A DNA stretch of 64,000 nt from positions 17,089-81,088 of the forward strand of contig NZ_RCTZ02000019.1 in assembly GCF_003667315.2 (NCBI RefSeq), in the 5' to 3' direction. This stretch comes from Tropicibacter alexandrii (GTDB lineage Bacteria; Pseudomonadota; Alphaproteobacteria; Rhodobacterales; Rhodobacteraceae). The notes beneath the pieces are model-generated. The model was given only the letters and a program-made list of their open reading frames with translations, was not told the DNA's origin and made no database searches. Position 1 is the stretch's first letter; every line of letters starts with the position of its first letter. The position numbers and the translations under genes are program-made. Below, piece by piece: positions 41,778 through 50,079 of this stretch.

Positions 41778-43016
41778 ATGCACAAGTTGGTGGTGATCGG
41801 CGCCGGGATAAACGGCGTCTCGGCGGCGATCTGGGCGCGGCGGATGGGCTGCGAGGTCACGCTGGTCGACAAGGCCGCACCCGGCATGGGCGCGTCGTTC
41901 GGCAATGCCGGTGTGCTGGCGGCCTCGGCGGTGGTGCCGCTGACCACGCCGGGCCTGTTGTGGCGTGCGCCGGGGATGCTGATGGACCGCGAGTTTCCCC
42001 TTTTCGTGCGCTATGGCTACCTGCCGCGCATGGCGGGCTGGCTGGCGCGCTACCTGTCCCACGCCAATGACCGCGACTGCCGCCGCATCGCGGGCGCGCT
42101 GGGGCCGGTGGTGACGGATTCGCTGGATCAGCACATGGCGCTGACCGAAGGGCTGTCGGCGCGGCGCTTCGTGCATGGCTCGGACTATGTCTATGCCTAT
42201 CCGGACCGCGCGGCGATGCAGGCGGATGCCTATGGTTGGGCGCTGAAGGCCGAGGCGGGCTTTGTGCCCGAGGTGATCGAGGGTGGCGCGGTGCAGGAAT
42301 ACGAGCCCGCGCTCGGCCCCGGGGTGGGCTGCCTCGCGGTGATGAAGGGGCATGGCCGGATCAGCGATCCGGGCGGCTACGTGGCGGCGCTGGCACAGGA
42401 TTTCGAGGCCATGGGCGGGCGCGTGCTGCGCGCCGAGGTCATGGATTTCGATCTGGACGGAGGGCGGTTGCGGGCGGTTCTGACGGATCGCGGACCGCTG
42501 GAGGCGGACCGCGCGGTGCTGGCGCTTGGGGCTTGGTCCAAGGGGCTGATGGCGCGGCTGGGCCTGCGGGTCCCGATGGAGACCGAGCGCGGCTATCACC
42601 TGCTGCTCAAGGGCCCCTCCGTCCTGCCGCGCGTGCCGGTGATGGTGGCGTCGGGGCAGTTCGTGGCCACGCCGATGGAGATGGGTTTGCGGTTGGCGGG
42701 CATCGCGGAACTGGGTGGGCTGGAGGCAGGGCCGTCCGAGGCCCCGATCGCGCTGCTCAAACGGCAGGTCAGACGCGCCTTTCCGACGCTTGACTGGCAG
42801 TCCGAAGAGACGTGGATGGGGCATCGCCCGGCCCCCAGCGACAGCTTGCCACTGGTCGGAGAAGTGGCCGGGACGGGGGTCTTTGCCGCCTTTGGCCACC
42901 ACCATGTGGGGCTGACCGGCGGGGCCAAGACCGGGCGCTGGGTGGCGTGTTTGCTGACCGGCCAGCGCGTGAACGCGGACCTGTCGGCCTATGATCCGAT
43001 GCGCTTCCGAAAGTAG
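41778..43016 (+). CDS. FAD-dependent D-amino acid dehydrogenase (DadA family)
   Basis: This 412-residue protein starts at 41778. The N-terminal FAD fold is KLVVIGAGINGVSAAIWARR, followed by KAAPGMGASFGNAGVLA and the C-terminal block GHRPAPSDSLPLVGEV and FGHHHVGLTGGAKTGR. The order is that of DadA-type dehydrogenases, which oxidise D-amino acids (or N-methyl amino acids) to keto acids and pass electrons to the quinone pool. No DadX-type racemase is near, so the substrate is uncertain. The stop TAG is provided by the palindrome that follows. Confidence 0.87.
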   Translation: MHKLVVIGAGINGVSAAIWARRMGCEVTLVDKAAPGMGASFGNAGVLAASAVVPLTTPGLLWRAPGMLMDREFPLFVRYGYLPRMAGWLARYLSHANDRDCRRIAGALGPVVTDSLDQHMALTEGLSARRFVHGSDYVYAYPDRAAMQADAYGWALKAEAGFVPEVIEGGAVQEYEPALGPGVGCLAVMKGHGRISDPGGYVAALAQDFEAMGGRVLRAEVMDFDLDGGRLRAVLTDRGPLEADRAVLALGAWSKGLMARLGLRVPMETERGYHLLLKGPSVLPRVPVMVASGQFVATPMEMGLRLAGIAELGGLEAGPSEAPIALLKRQVRRAFPTLDWQSEETWMGHRPAPSDSLPLVGEVAGTGVFAAFGHHHVGLTGGAKTGRWVACLLTGQRVNADLSAYDPMRFRK

Positions 43017-43038
43017 GATGGGTCTGCACCCATCCTAC
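43013..43038. terminator. Palindrome of the GTAGGATGGG family
   Basis: Arms GTAGGATGGGT/ACCCATCCTAC (11 bp each) flank a 4-base loop. It separates the convergent DadA-like and FAH genes and supplies the TAG stop codon of the former (43014-43016). A bidirectional terminator is likely. Confidence 0.65.
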
Positions 43039-43051
43039 AGGACAGGGCCGG

Positions 43052-43747
43052 TCAGGCGCGCGGGCCGATGGTGACGGTGCAGGAGCCGAGGCCCTCGACG
43101 GTGGCGGTGCAGACATCGCCCGGCACCAGCGGTCCGACGCCGGCTGGCGTGCCGGTCATGATCAGGTCGCCGGGCTTCAGAGCCATGCTGCGCGACAGGA
43201 TCGCGATGATTTCCGGAACGGACCAGATCAGTTCGGCCAGATCGGCCTCCTGCCTGACGTCCTGATTCACCGTCAGGCGGATTGCACCGGTCTTGGGGTG
43301 ACCGACCTCCGAGACCGGGTGCAGCGGGGCGATCACCGCCGAATTGTCGAAGGCTTTGCCCCAGTCCCAAGGCCGCCCCAGTTCACGCGCCGCGAATTGC
43401 AGGTCGCGACGGGTCAGGTCATTGCCGACACCGTAGCCCCAGACATGGTCCAGCGCGTCGCTTTCGGCGATGTCGCGCCCGCCTTTGCCGATGGCGACGA
43501 TCATCTCTGCCTCGTAGTGCAGGTTCTCGGTCTCTGGGGGGTAGGGGATGGTCTGGCCATCATCCACCACCGCATCCGCAGGCTTGGTAAAGAAGAAGGG
43601 CGGCTCGCGGTCCGGGTCGCGGCCCATTTCGCGGGCATGCGCGGCGTAATTGCGACCGACGCAAAAGATCCGCCGCACGGGCCAGCGCGCCGCGTGGTTC
43701 GCCACGGCGACGGATGCTTGCTGCTGCGGTTCGATGACAAATTCCAT
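43052..43747 (-). CDS. Fumarylacetoacetate hydrolase family protein
   Basis: This 231-residue FAH-family protein follows GAGG. Signature parts are IFCVGRNYAAHAREMG, PFFFTKPADAVVDDG, the metal-binding ENLHYEAEMIVAIGKGG (first Glu of the ExE pair), then GVGNDLTRRDLQ and IMTGTPAGVGPLVPGD. Small FAH proteins include fumarylpyruvate hydrolase, acylpyruvases and oxaloacetate decarboxylases. The size and neighbours (flavin monooxygenase, amidohydrolase, DUF3237) suggest hydrolysis or decarboxylation of a ring-cleavage product (inference). It is divergent from the DUF3237 gene. Confidence 0.88.
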   Translation of the reverse strand: MEFVIEPQQQASVAVANHAARWPVRRIFCVGRNYAAHAREMGRDPDREPPFFFTKPADAVVDDGQTIPYPPETENLHYEAEMIVAIGKGGRDIAESDALDHVWGYGVGNDLTRRDLQFAARELGRPWDWGKAFDNSAVIAPLHPVSEVGHPKTGAIRLTVNQDVRQEADLAELIWSVPEIIAILSRSMALKPGDLIMTGTPAGVGPLVPGDVCTATVEGLGSCTVTIGPRA

Positions 43748-43770
43748 TTCTACCTCGCTTCCGGTCTTGC

Positions 43771-43792
43771 GCTGAGCCGTGTCCGGCTCAGC
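43771..43792 (-). promoter_or_regulatory. Stem-loop before the FAH start
   Basis: A 9-bp perfect stem GCTGAGCCG/CGGCTCAGC with a 4-base loop lies 24 bases upstream of the FAH start, in the divergent gap 43748-44032. It may be an operator or a leader hairpin. I see nothing else clear in this gap. Confidence 0.4.
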
Positions 43793-44032
43793 CGGATAAG
43801 ACCCGGCCCGCGCGGGAATGTCGAGGGAGCGCCCTTGCGCGCACCGGCTTTTTCAGGCGTCCGAGCAGGGTACGGTCTTCGTCCGGACCGCCATGCCGAA
43901 CCTCCGTCGTCGAGCAAGCCGGAGCAGGGGCGCTCACAGGGCAAGCGAAGGGGCCAAAATCGCGTCATCCTCGACAGCGGGCGGGCAAGGGTGCTACCTC
44001 CGCCGGACAGAAGGATGAGGAGGCGCCGTGAA

Positions 44033-44497
44033 ATGACCCTGTCGACACCGGGACTGTCGCATGTCTGTGACCTGACGGTCGAACTTGACCCGATCCGCGA
44101 GATGGGACAGGGGCGCGGCGGCGCCCGCCGGATCATTCCCATCGTCGGCGGCCTGATGGAAGGCCCACGGCTGCAAGGGCGGGTGCTGAATGTCGGGGCG
44201 GATTGGCAGACCGTCTTTGCCGACGGTCTGGCCGAACTCGACACCCGCTACGCGCTGGAAACGCATGACGGCGCGGTGATTGAGATCCAAAACTATGGCC
44301 TGCGTCACGGCCCGCCCGAGGTGATGGCGCGCGTCGCGGCGGGCGAGCCGGTCGATCCGGGCGCTTATTACATGCGGACGCATGCACGGATGGAAACCGG
44401 GGATGCGCGCTACGCTTGGGTCAACCGGACGCTGTTCGTCGGCACCGGGGCGCGGCTGGCCGACAAGGTCAAGGTATCGCTCTTCGCGATCGACTAG
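44033..44497 (+). CDS. DUF3237 family protein
   Basis: This 154-residue protein is taken from ATG at 44033, preceded by GAGGAGG; an in-frame ATG at 44015 would add six mostly arginine residues. The DUF3237 pattern is clear: CDLTVELDPIREMGQGRGGA, RIIPIVGGLMEGPRLQGRVL, GADWQTVFADGLAELDTRYA and ARMETGDARYAWVNRTLFVG. The family is a small beta-barrel of unknown activity often found with aromatic degradation genes. It is divergent from the FAH gene and ends at a GCAGGATGGG hairpin. Confidence 0.85.
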   Translation: MTLSTPGLSHVCDLTVELDPIREMGQGRGGARRIIPIVGGLMEGPRLQGRVLNVGADWQTVFADGLAELDTRYALETHDGAVIEIQNYGLRHGPPEVMARVAAGEPVDPGAYYMRTHARMETGDARYAWVNRTLFVGTGARLADKVKVSLFAID

Positions 44498-44508
44498 GGG
44501 CGGGTCCG

Positions 44509-44533
44509 GCAGGATGGGGCAAGCCCATCCTGC
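44509..44533. terminator. Hairpin of the GTAGGATGGG family (GCAGGATGGG variant)
   Basis: Arms GCAGGATGGG/CCCATCCTGC (10 bp) flank a 5-base loop in the convergent gap between the DUF3237 and flavin monooxygenase genes. It is likely a bidirectional terminator. Confidence 0.65.
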
Positions 44534-44539
44534 ATCGGG

Positions 44540-45823
44540 TCAGGCGGTCTCTGCGACCTCGACCTTGGCGCCTTGCGGGATCATGTCCGGCGCGGCGTTC
44601 AGGGTCTCGATGGCAAAGCCGGCGGCGGCCTTGTAATTGGCCATGAACGCGGCGCGTTCCTCGGGCGGGATCACGTCGTCGATATCGTCGAATTCCCCGC
44701 CGCTGCGTTCGTCGACCATGTTCAGCAGCCCGAACGGACCGGCGCCACGGTTGCGCAGGATCAGCGCCGACACGGGTTCGCACAGCTTGTCGTCATAGGC
44801 TTTGAGCGCATCGCGCGTCACGCCATGGGCCAACATGCATTGGCCCAGTACGCGCGCGTCGATCACCGCTTGGGAGGCGCCGTTCGACCCGGTCGGATAC
44901 ATGGCATGGGCCGCGTCCCCCATCAGCGCGACCGACCCGTCGATCCATGTGGGGATCGGCTCGCGGTCGATCATCGGGTTCTCGTAGCAGACCTCGGCGC
45001 GGTGCAGCAGGTCCGGCACGTCGAGCCAGTCATATTTGAACCCGTCGAAGAGATGCGCGAAGTCGTCCACCTCGGCCTTGCGGAACCAGCCGGTCTTTGA
45101 CCAGTCGGCCTCGTCCAGCGTGTATTCCGCGATCCAGTTGATCAGGCACTCGCCATTCTCGTCGGGATGCGAGATCGGGTAGATCACCATGCGGTGGCGG
45201 TGCGTGCCCAGCCCGACGAAGGACGAGCCCGTCCGGATCGGCTTGGCCCGCGTGACGCCGCGCCACATCAGCGCGCCGCCCCAATGGATCGGGGGCTGGT
45301 CCGGGTGCATCTGCGCGCGGCAGGCCGAATGGATGCCCTCGGCGACGATCAGCAGGTCGGCCGTGTCCTCGGCGGGGCCATCGGGGCCGTCGAGAAAGAC
45401 GGTGACCGTCCCGTCGGCATTGTTGCGATACCCGGTGGACTTGTGGCCCGGGACAAAGGCCTGTTCGCCCGCGCGCGCGACGAACTCCGCGTGCAGCAGC
45501 ATGTGGAACTTGCCACGATGGACGGCGTATTGCGGCCAGTTGTACCCGGCTTCCAGCCCGCGCGGCTCGACATAGATGTCGTTGCCGTTGAGGCCCACCA
45601 GCGCCCATTCGCGGGCGGGCAGGCCAACCTGGTCAAGCTTGTCCGCCGCGATGCCGAGGTCGAACAATTCGCGCACGGCGTTGGGTTGCAGGTTGATGCC
45701 GACGCCCAGAGGCTTCAACTCGGACACCGCCTCGTAGACGGTGCAGTCGACGCCAATCTGGTTCAGGGTCAGGGCTGCGGACAGTCCGCCGATGCCGCCG
45801 CCCGCGATGATGACTCGGGTCAT
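44540..45823 (-). CDS. FAD-dependent aromatic monooxygenase (PhzS/salicylate-hydroxylase type)
   Basis: This 427-residue class A flavoprotein monooxygenase starts at 45823 behind GGAAGG. FAD motifs: RVIIAGGGIGGLSAALTLNQ (GxGxxG), ADLLIVAEGIHSACR (the DG-type motif, here EG) and VALMGDAAHAMYPTGSNGAS (GD motif). These enzymes hydroxylate an aromatic ring with NAD(P)H and O2. The closest pattern is the PhzS-like flavin-dependent oxidoreductase group, whose substrates are often N-heterocycles or hydroxybenzoates. It lies downstream of the amidohydrolase in a minus operon, with a terminator-like palindrome between them. Confidence 0.88.
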   Translation of the reverse strand: MTRVIIAGGGIGGLSAALTLNQIGVDCTVYEAVSELKPLGVGINLQPNAVRELFDLGIAADKLDQVGLPAREWALVGLNGNDIYVEPRGLEAGYNWPQYAVHRGKFHMLLHAEFVARAGEQAFVPGHKSTGYRNNADGTVTVFLDGPDGPAEDTADLLIVAEGIHSACRAQMHPDQPPIHWGGALMWRGVTRAKPIRTGSSFVGLGTHRHRMVIYPISHPDENGECLINWIAEYTLDEADWSKTGWFRKAEVDDFAHLFDGFKYDWLDVPDLLHRAEVCYENPMIDREPIPTWIDGSVALMGDAAHAMYPTGSNGASQAVIDARVLGQCMLAHGVTRDALKAYDDKLCEPVSALILRNRGAGPFGLLNMVDERSGGEFDDIDDVIPPEERAAFMANYKAAAGFAIETLNAAPDMIPQGAKVEVAETA

Positions 45824-45860
45824 GTCAGGTCCTTCCCGCACCGCCTTGGTGCGCCTTGAA

Positions 45861-45886
45861 GTAGGATGGGGGATCCCCCATCCTAC
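45861..45886. terminator. Perfect 26-bp palindrome, GTAGGATGGG family
   Basis: A 26-bp perfect palindrome starts GTAGGATGGGGG and is centred on GATC. It lies between the amidohydrolase and the flavin monooxygenase, both on the minus strand, so it may only partly stop transcription. Confidence 0.65.
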
Positions 45887-45893
45887 CGGATGG

Positions 45894-46772
45894 TCACATC
45901 TTCAGGATACGCCGCGCGTTTTCCTTGAGGATCAGGGGCTTTACCTCGTCCTTGATGCCAATCGTGTCGAAATCGCGCAACCAGCGGTCAGGCGTGATCG
46001 CGGGCCAGTCCGACCCGAAGAGCATCTTCTTCTTCAGGATCGAATTGGCGTATTTCACGAAGATCTCTGGGAAGTATTTCGGCGACCAGCCGGACATGTC
46101 GTAATAGACGTTGGGTTTGTGCTGGGCGACGGCCAGCCCTTCCTCGGTCCATGGAAAGCTGGGATGCGCCATCACGATCGGCGTGTCGGGGAAATCCACC
46201 GCCACGTCATCGAGATACATCGGGTTGGAGTATTTCAGCCGCATGCCCATGCCGCCGCGCATGCCGGACCCCACGCCGGTCTGGCCGGTGTGGAACAGCA
46301 TGATCGCGCCTTCCTCGGCGATGGCCTCGTACATCGTGTAGGCGGCCTCGCGGTCATTGGGGAAGAAGCCCTGCATGGTCGGGTGGAACTTGAAGCCCTT
46401 GATGCCAAACTCGCGCACCAGACGCCGTGCCTCGCGAGCGCCGGCCTTGCCCTTGTGCGGGTCGATCGAGGCGAAGGGGATCAGGATGTCCGAATTCTCT
46501 GCCGCGATCTCGGCGACTTCCTCGTTCTTGTAGCGGCGAAAGCCGGTCTCGCGCTCGGAATCGACGGGAAAGATCACCGCGCCGATCTTGCGCTCGCGGA
46601 AATACTGCGCGGTCTGCTGGACCGAGGGCAGCATGCCGTCCGCGCCCGCCGGGTTCTTGAAATACGCGGCCATACCGGCCTGAAATTCGTCATAGCCGTC
46701 ATCGCGCGGGCCGCAGCAGGGTTCCTCGGCATGGGTGTGGAAGTCGATGGCGATCAGGTCGTCGATATTCAT
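45894..46772 (-). CDS. Amidohydrolase family protein (ACMSD/gamma-resorcylate decarboxylase type)
   Basis: This 292-residue protein starts at 46772 behind GAAAGGA. Metal-site features are His12 and His14 in DFHTHAEEP, a His in GFKFHPTMQGFFP, MLFHTGQTGVG, IVMAHPSFPW and the late Asp in LFGSDWPAITPDRW. The order fits amidohydrolase-2 proteins, which decarboxylate aromatic acids or hydrolyse ring-cleavage products. The exact reaction is unknown. It lies between two GTAGGATGGG palindromes and between marR and the flavin monooxygenase, so a role in the same aromatic route is likely. Confidence 0.88.
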   Translation of the reverse strand: MNIDDLIAIDFHTHAEEPCCGPRDDGYDEFQAGMAAYFKNPAGADGMLPSVQQTAQYFRERKIGAVIFPVDSERETGFRRYKNEEVAEIAAENSDILIPFASIDPHKGKAGAREARRLVREFGIKGFKFHPTMQGFFPNDREAAYTMYEAIAEEGAIMLFHTGQTGVGSGMRGGMGMRLKYSNPMYLDDVAVDFPDTPIVMAHPSFPWTEEGLAVAQHKPNVYYDMSGWSPKYFPEIFVKYANSILKKKMLFGSDWPAITPDRWLRDFDTIGIKDEVKPLILKENARRILKM

Positions 46773-46788
46773 GTCGGTCCTTTCAAAG

Positions 46789-46814
46789 GTAGGATGGGTG
46801 ATCACCCATCCTAC
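46789..46814. terminator. Perfect 26-bp palindrome, GTAGGATGGG family
   Basis: A 26-bp perfect palindrome starts GTAGGATGGGTG and is centred on GATC. Its minus-strand copy supplies the TAG stop of marR (46811-46813). It lies 17 bases before the amidohydrolase start. Confidence 0.65.
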
Positions 46815-47263
46815 TCAGGCAGTCCTAGATACTTTTTCAGCAAGCGCTTGGCCTCGGCCAGTTCGGCGTCGCTCAGCCGGGTCAGGTTGCGCGCCTCATG
46901 GGCCTCGAACGGGGTGCGCATGGCCGCGATCCGCGCGTGACCGGCCTTGGTCAGGTGAAGCTCGATCGAGCGCTTGTCGTCTTCGGGCACAGAGCGTCCG
47001 ACCAGCCCTTCGGCCTCCATCGCCTGCACCATCTTGGTCATGTGCGCCCGCTTGATCATCAGTTTCTTCGCCAGCACACCTTGGCGGATACGCGGGTTTT
47101 CGGCGATCAGCATCAGGACCGAGAACTCGCCCGGTCGCATCCCAAGATCGCCCAATCCGTGGTAGAAATCGCGAAAGGATTCGAGCTGCGACAGCCGCAG
47201 GAGAAAGCCCAGCGACTCCCCCAATGCGCCAAGCGCCACATCGTCCCGCACGCTCCCGGTCAT
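46811..47263 (-). CDS. MarR-family transcriptional regulator
   Basis: This 150-residue protein has the MarR winged helix: MRPGEFSVLMLIAENPRIRQ, GVLAKKLMIKRAHMTKMVQA as recognition helix, and the wing VPEDDKRSIELHLTKAG. The DxRS motif is the altered DDKRS. MarR proteins next to hydroxycinnamate genes (CouR, FerC, HcaR types) sense the aromatic CoA thioester. It overlaps the crotonase stop by ATGA and lies in the operon divergent from the feruloyl-CoA synthase, so that role fits (inference). Confidence 0.9.
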   Translation of the reverse strand: MTGSVRDDVALGALGESLGFLLRLSQLESFRDFYHGLGDLGMRPGEFSVLMLIAENPRIRQGVLAKKLMIKRAHMTKMVQAMEAEGLVGRSVPEDDKRSIELHLTKAGHARIAAMRTPFEAHEARNLTRLSDAELAEAKRLLKKYLGLPE

Positions 47264-48057
47264 TTCGGCGCCTGCACCTTGTCGGCGCGCTTTTCGAGGA
47301 AGGCGCGCAGGCGCTCCTTGGCATCCTCGGTCTGGGTCGCCAGCGAGGCCACCATGGATTCCGCGAACAGCCCGTCCTCAGAGGACATGTCGGCGATGCG
47401 GGGCAGGGCGTTGATCACGGCGTAGTTGGTGAAGGGTGCGTTCTGGGCCATGCGCGCGGCGATCTCCAGCCCGCGCTCCATCGCCTTGCCCGCAGGCACC
47501 GGGTAGGACACGCCGCCCCACGCTTCCATCTCGGTCGCGGTCAGCACGCGCCCGGTCAGCATCATGTCCTGCATGCGGGCCGGGCCGATCAGCCGCGAAA
47601 TCCGCACCGAGCCGCCGCCCCCGACAAAGATGCCGCGCTGGCCTTCGGGCAGGGCGAAGAAGGCGGTTTCATCGGCCACCCGGATCTGGGTCGAGGCCGC
47701 CAGTTCGAACCCGCCACCCACGGCGGCGCCGGTAATGGCCGACACCCATGGGATCGTGCCGCGTTCGATCGCACCAAACACCGCGTGCCAGCGACGCGAC
47801 CCGAGCACCGCGTCGATCAGCGGCTTTTCCGAATGCTCGCCAAGGTCCAGCCCCGCGCAGAAATGCTTGCCATGGCCGTGGATCAACCCCGCCTTCGCCT
47901 CGCGCTGCGCACGCATCACCGCATCGTGGATCGCCTCGACAAAGCGGTCGGAGATCGCGTTGCGCTTTTCCGGCCGGTTCAGGCCAAGGATGGCGACGTC
48001 GCCTTGCAGTTCATAGGTCACAAGGCTTTCGCCCGCATCACTGGCGGTCACAGTCAT
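47260..48057 (-). CDS. Enoyl-CoA hydratase/isomerase (crotonase) family
   Basis: This 265-residue crotonase starts at 48057 behind GGGAGG. The oxyanion-hole segments are GLIHGHGKHFCAGLDLGEHS and ITGAAVGGGFELAASTQI, and the C-terminal region has EGQRGIFVGGGGSVRISRLI and MLTGRVLTATEMEAWG. The first active-site acid position near EGQRG is kept. With the divergent feruloyl-CoA synthase it would hydrate the aryl-propenoyl-CoA. It does not closely resemble the classic hydratase-lyase Ech, so beta-oxidation-like hydration or a different step is possible. Confidence 0.88.
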   Translation of the reverse strand: MTVTASDAGESLVTYELQGDVAILGLNRPEKRNAISDRFVEAIHDAVMRAQREAKAGLIHGHGKHFCAGLDLGEHSEKPLIDAVLGSRRWHAVFGAIERGTIPWVSAITGAAVGGGFELAASTQIRVADETAFFALPEGQRGIFVGGGGSVRISRLIGPARMQDMMLTGRVLTATEMEAWGGVSYPVPAGKAMERGLEIAARMAQNAPFTNYAVINALPRIADMSSEDGLFAESMVASLATQTEDAKERLRAFLEKRADKVQAPK

Positions 48058-48257
48058 GACGATCCTCCCGGGGGCGCGGCACCTTTGGCTGCTCTGCGCC
48101 GAATTGTTTCCTCGTGAACGGTATGACAGAATCATGGCTCCGGCAAGCCTGAACGCACGTCTAGCGGGCGCAAGATAGTTTCCTAGTAGACAAAATTGCG
48201 AATCGGCGGCACTGTTGCGCCATGCGCGGGGAGGTTGTCGCGCAAAGGGAGGACATC

Positions 48258-50078
48258 ATGGACAAGGTCCGATTCTGGACACCGGATATCCGGCAGGAGA
48301 CCCGTGCCGATGGCAGCATTCTGGTTTGGCAGGAAACGCCGCTGGACGACTGGCCGCGCGCCCTGACCGACCGCTTGTTGCACTGGGCCGAGGCGACCCC
48401 GGACAAGGTCTGGCTGGCCGAGCGGGACACGATAGGCTGGGCCGAGACGACCTATGCGCAGGCCGCCGAGGCGGTGCAGGGCATCGGCTCCGCCCTGCTG
48501 GCGCGGGGAGTGTCGGCAGAGCGTCCGGTCCTGATCCTGTCCGGCAACTCTGTCGCGCATGCGTTGATGGCCTTGGGCGCGCAGCATGTTGGCATTCCCT
48601 CGGCAGCGCTTGCCCCCGCCTACAGCCTGTCGGGCGGCGACTACCTGAAGCTGCGGGACATCGCGGCCCAGCTGACCCCCGGCCTGATCTTTGCCGATGA
48701 GGCCGACCGTTATGCCCCCGCGATCCGCGCGGTGTTCGGCGCGGACGTGCCGGTTGTCTCCCTGACCGGCAGCGTCCCTGACCGCGAGATGCTGGCCTTC
48801 GACGATCTCCGCGCCACGCCCCACGACGATGCCATGCGCGCCGCCCATGACGCGATCACCGGCGACACCGTGGCCAAGTTCCTGTTCACCTCCGGCACCA
48901 CCGGCAGCCCCAAGGCGGTGATCCAGACCCACGGGATGTTGTGTGCCAACCAGCAGATGGTCCGCCAGTGCTTTGCCTTCATGGAGGACACGCCCCCCGT
49001 CGTCATCGACTGGGCGCCGTGGAACCATACGGCGAGCGGCAACAAGGTCTTCAACATGGTGCTGATGAATGGCGGCAGCTATTACATCGACGATGGCAAG
49101 CCCACGCCGCAGGGCATTGCCCGCACCATCGAGAACCTGCGCACCGTCCAGCCCACATGGTATTTCAACGTGCCTCTCGGCTACCAGATGCTGCTCGATG
49201 CGTTCGAGGCGGATCGCGCCCTGCGCGACAGCTTCTTCGCCCATGCGCAGATGCTGATGTATGCGGGCGCGGGCATGGCCCAGCCGGTCTGGGACCGTCT
49301 GCACCGCGTCGCCGCCGAGGCGGGGCGCGACGACCTGCTGATCACCACCGGCTTCGGCTCGACCGAGACCGGCCCGTTCTGCCTGATGTGTACCGAAAAG
49401 CACCCGGCCTCGGGCAATCTGGGCATTCCCGCCCATGGCGTCACGCTGAAGCTGGTCCCGCAAGGCGACAAGCTGGAGGCGCGGGTCAAGTCCCCCTCGA
49501 TCACGCCGGGCTATTGGCGCAACGAGAAACTGACCGCCGAGGCCTTTGACGAGGAAGGCTTCTACATGTTCGGCGACGCGCTGAAATTCGCGACGCCGGG
49601 CGATGCGGCCGGGGGCTTTCTGTTCGACGGGCGGCTGGCCGAGAATTTCAAACTCGCCTCTGGCACATGGGTCGCGGTCGGTCCGCTGCGGGCGCGTCTG
49701 ACCGACGATCTGGGCGGGCTGGCCTCTGATGCGGTGATCGCGGGCGAGGGGCATCAGGCGCTGGGCGCGCTGGTCACGCCGAACTGGTCCAAGCTGCGCG
49801 AGATCGCGGGCGAGGCTCTGGAGGGCGAGGCGCTGCTGGCCCATCCGGCGGTGCGTCACGCCACGGCCCAAGCGCTGCATCGTCATGCCGAGGCGGCGAC
49901 CGGCTCGGCCACCCGCGTCACCCGCCTGATCTACATCGCCGCGCCGCTGGATTTCGACAAGGGCGAGGTGACGGACAAGGGCTCCATCAACCAGCGCGCG
50001 GTGCTGCGCCACCGGGCCGATCTGGTCGAGGCCCTGTGGTCGGACGACCCGCGCGTGATCGAATTGGGGACGGCGTGA
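48258..50078 (+). CDS. fcs: Feruloyl-CoA synthase
   Basis: This 606-residue ANL ligase starts at 48258 after AAAGGGAGG. It matches the Fcs type: an N-terminal FWTPDIRQETRADGSILVWQ, LARGVSAERPVLILSGNSVA, the ATP loop LFTSGTTGSPKAVIQTHGM, DWAPWNHTASGN, the adenylate motif TTGFGSTETGPFC and DGRLAENFKLASGTWVAVG in place of the usual hinge. It activates ferulate, p-coumarate or a related hydroxycinnamate to its CoA thioester with ATP. It is co-directional with the acyl-CoA dehydrogenase, one base downstream, and divergent from crotonase-marR. Confidence 0.92.
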   Translation: MDKVRFWTPDIRQETRADGSILVWQETPLDDWPRALTDRLLHWAEATPDKVWLAERDTIGWAETTYAQAAEAVQGIGSALLARGVSAERPVLILSGNSVAHALMALGAQHVGIPSAALAPAYSLSGGDYLKLRDIAAQLTPGLIFADEADRYAPAIRAVFGADVPVVSLTGSVPDREMLAFDDLRATPHDDAMRAAHDAITGDTVAKFLFTSGTTGSPKAVIQTHGMLCANQQMVRQCFAFMEDTPPVVIDWAPWNHTASGNKVFNMVLMNGGSYYIDDGKPTPQGIARTIENLRTVQPTWYFNVPLGYQMLLDAFEADRALRDSFFAHAQMLMYAGAGMAQPVWDRLHRVAAEAGRDDLLITTGFGSTETGPFCLMCTEKHPASGNLGIPAHGVTLKLVPQGDKLEARVKSPSITPGYWRNEKLTAEAFDEEGFYMFGDALKFATPGDAAGGFLFDGRLAENFKLASGTWVAVGPLRARLTDDLGGLASDAVIAGEGHQALGALVTPNWSKLREIAGEALEGEALLAHPAVRHATAQALHRHAEAATGSATRVTRLIYIAAPLDFDKGEVTDKGSINQRAVLRHRADLVEALWSDDPRVIELGTA

Positions 50079-50079
50079 C

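Noticed and set aside
38166..42905. An open frame of 1,579 codons on the minus strand
   Set aside because: It runs antisense through the GGDEF-EAL, CheB-CheR-like and DadA-like genes, all of which have ribosome sites and recognisable domains. Its product is Arg/Gln/His-rich with no domain, as expected for a shadow frame in GC-rich DNA.
47260..48057. Calling the crotonase a feruloyl-CoA hydratase-lyase (Ech)
   Set aside because: The sequence lacks the pattern I know for Ech (for example the GWCFGGGFSPL block). Only general crotonase features are supported.
48179..48194. A MarR operator between crotonase and feruloyl-CoA synthase
   Set aside because: The stretch around CTAGTAG is only weakly palindromic (TT-N2-CTA-G-TAG-N2-AA), with mismatches in the arms. 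It is too poor to list as a site without binding data.
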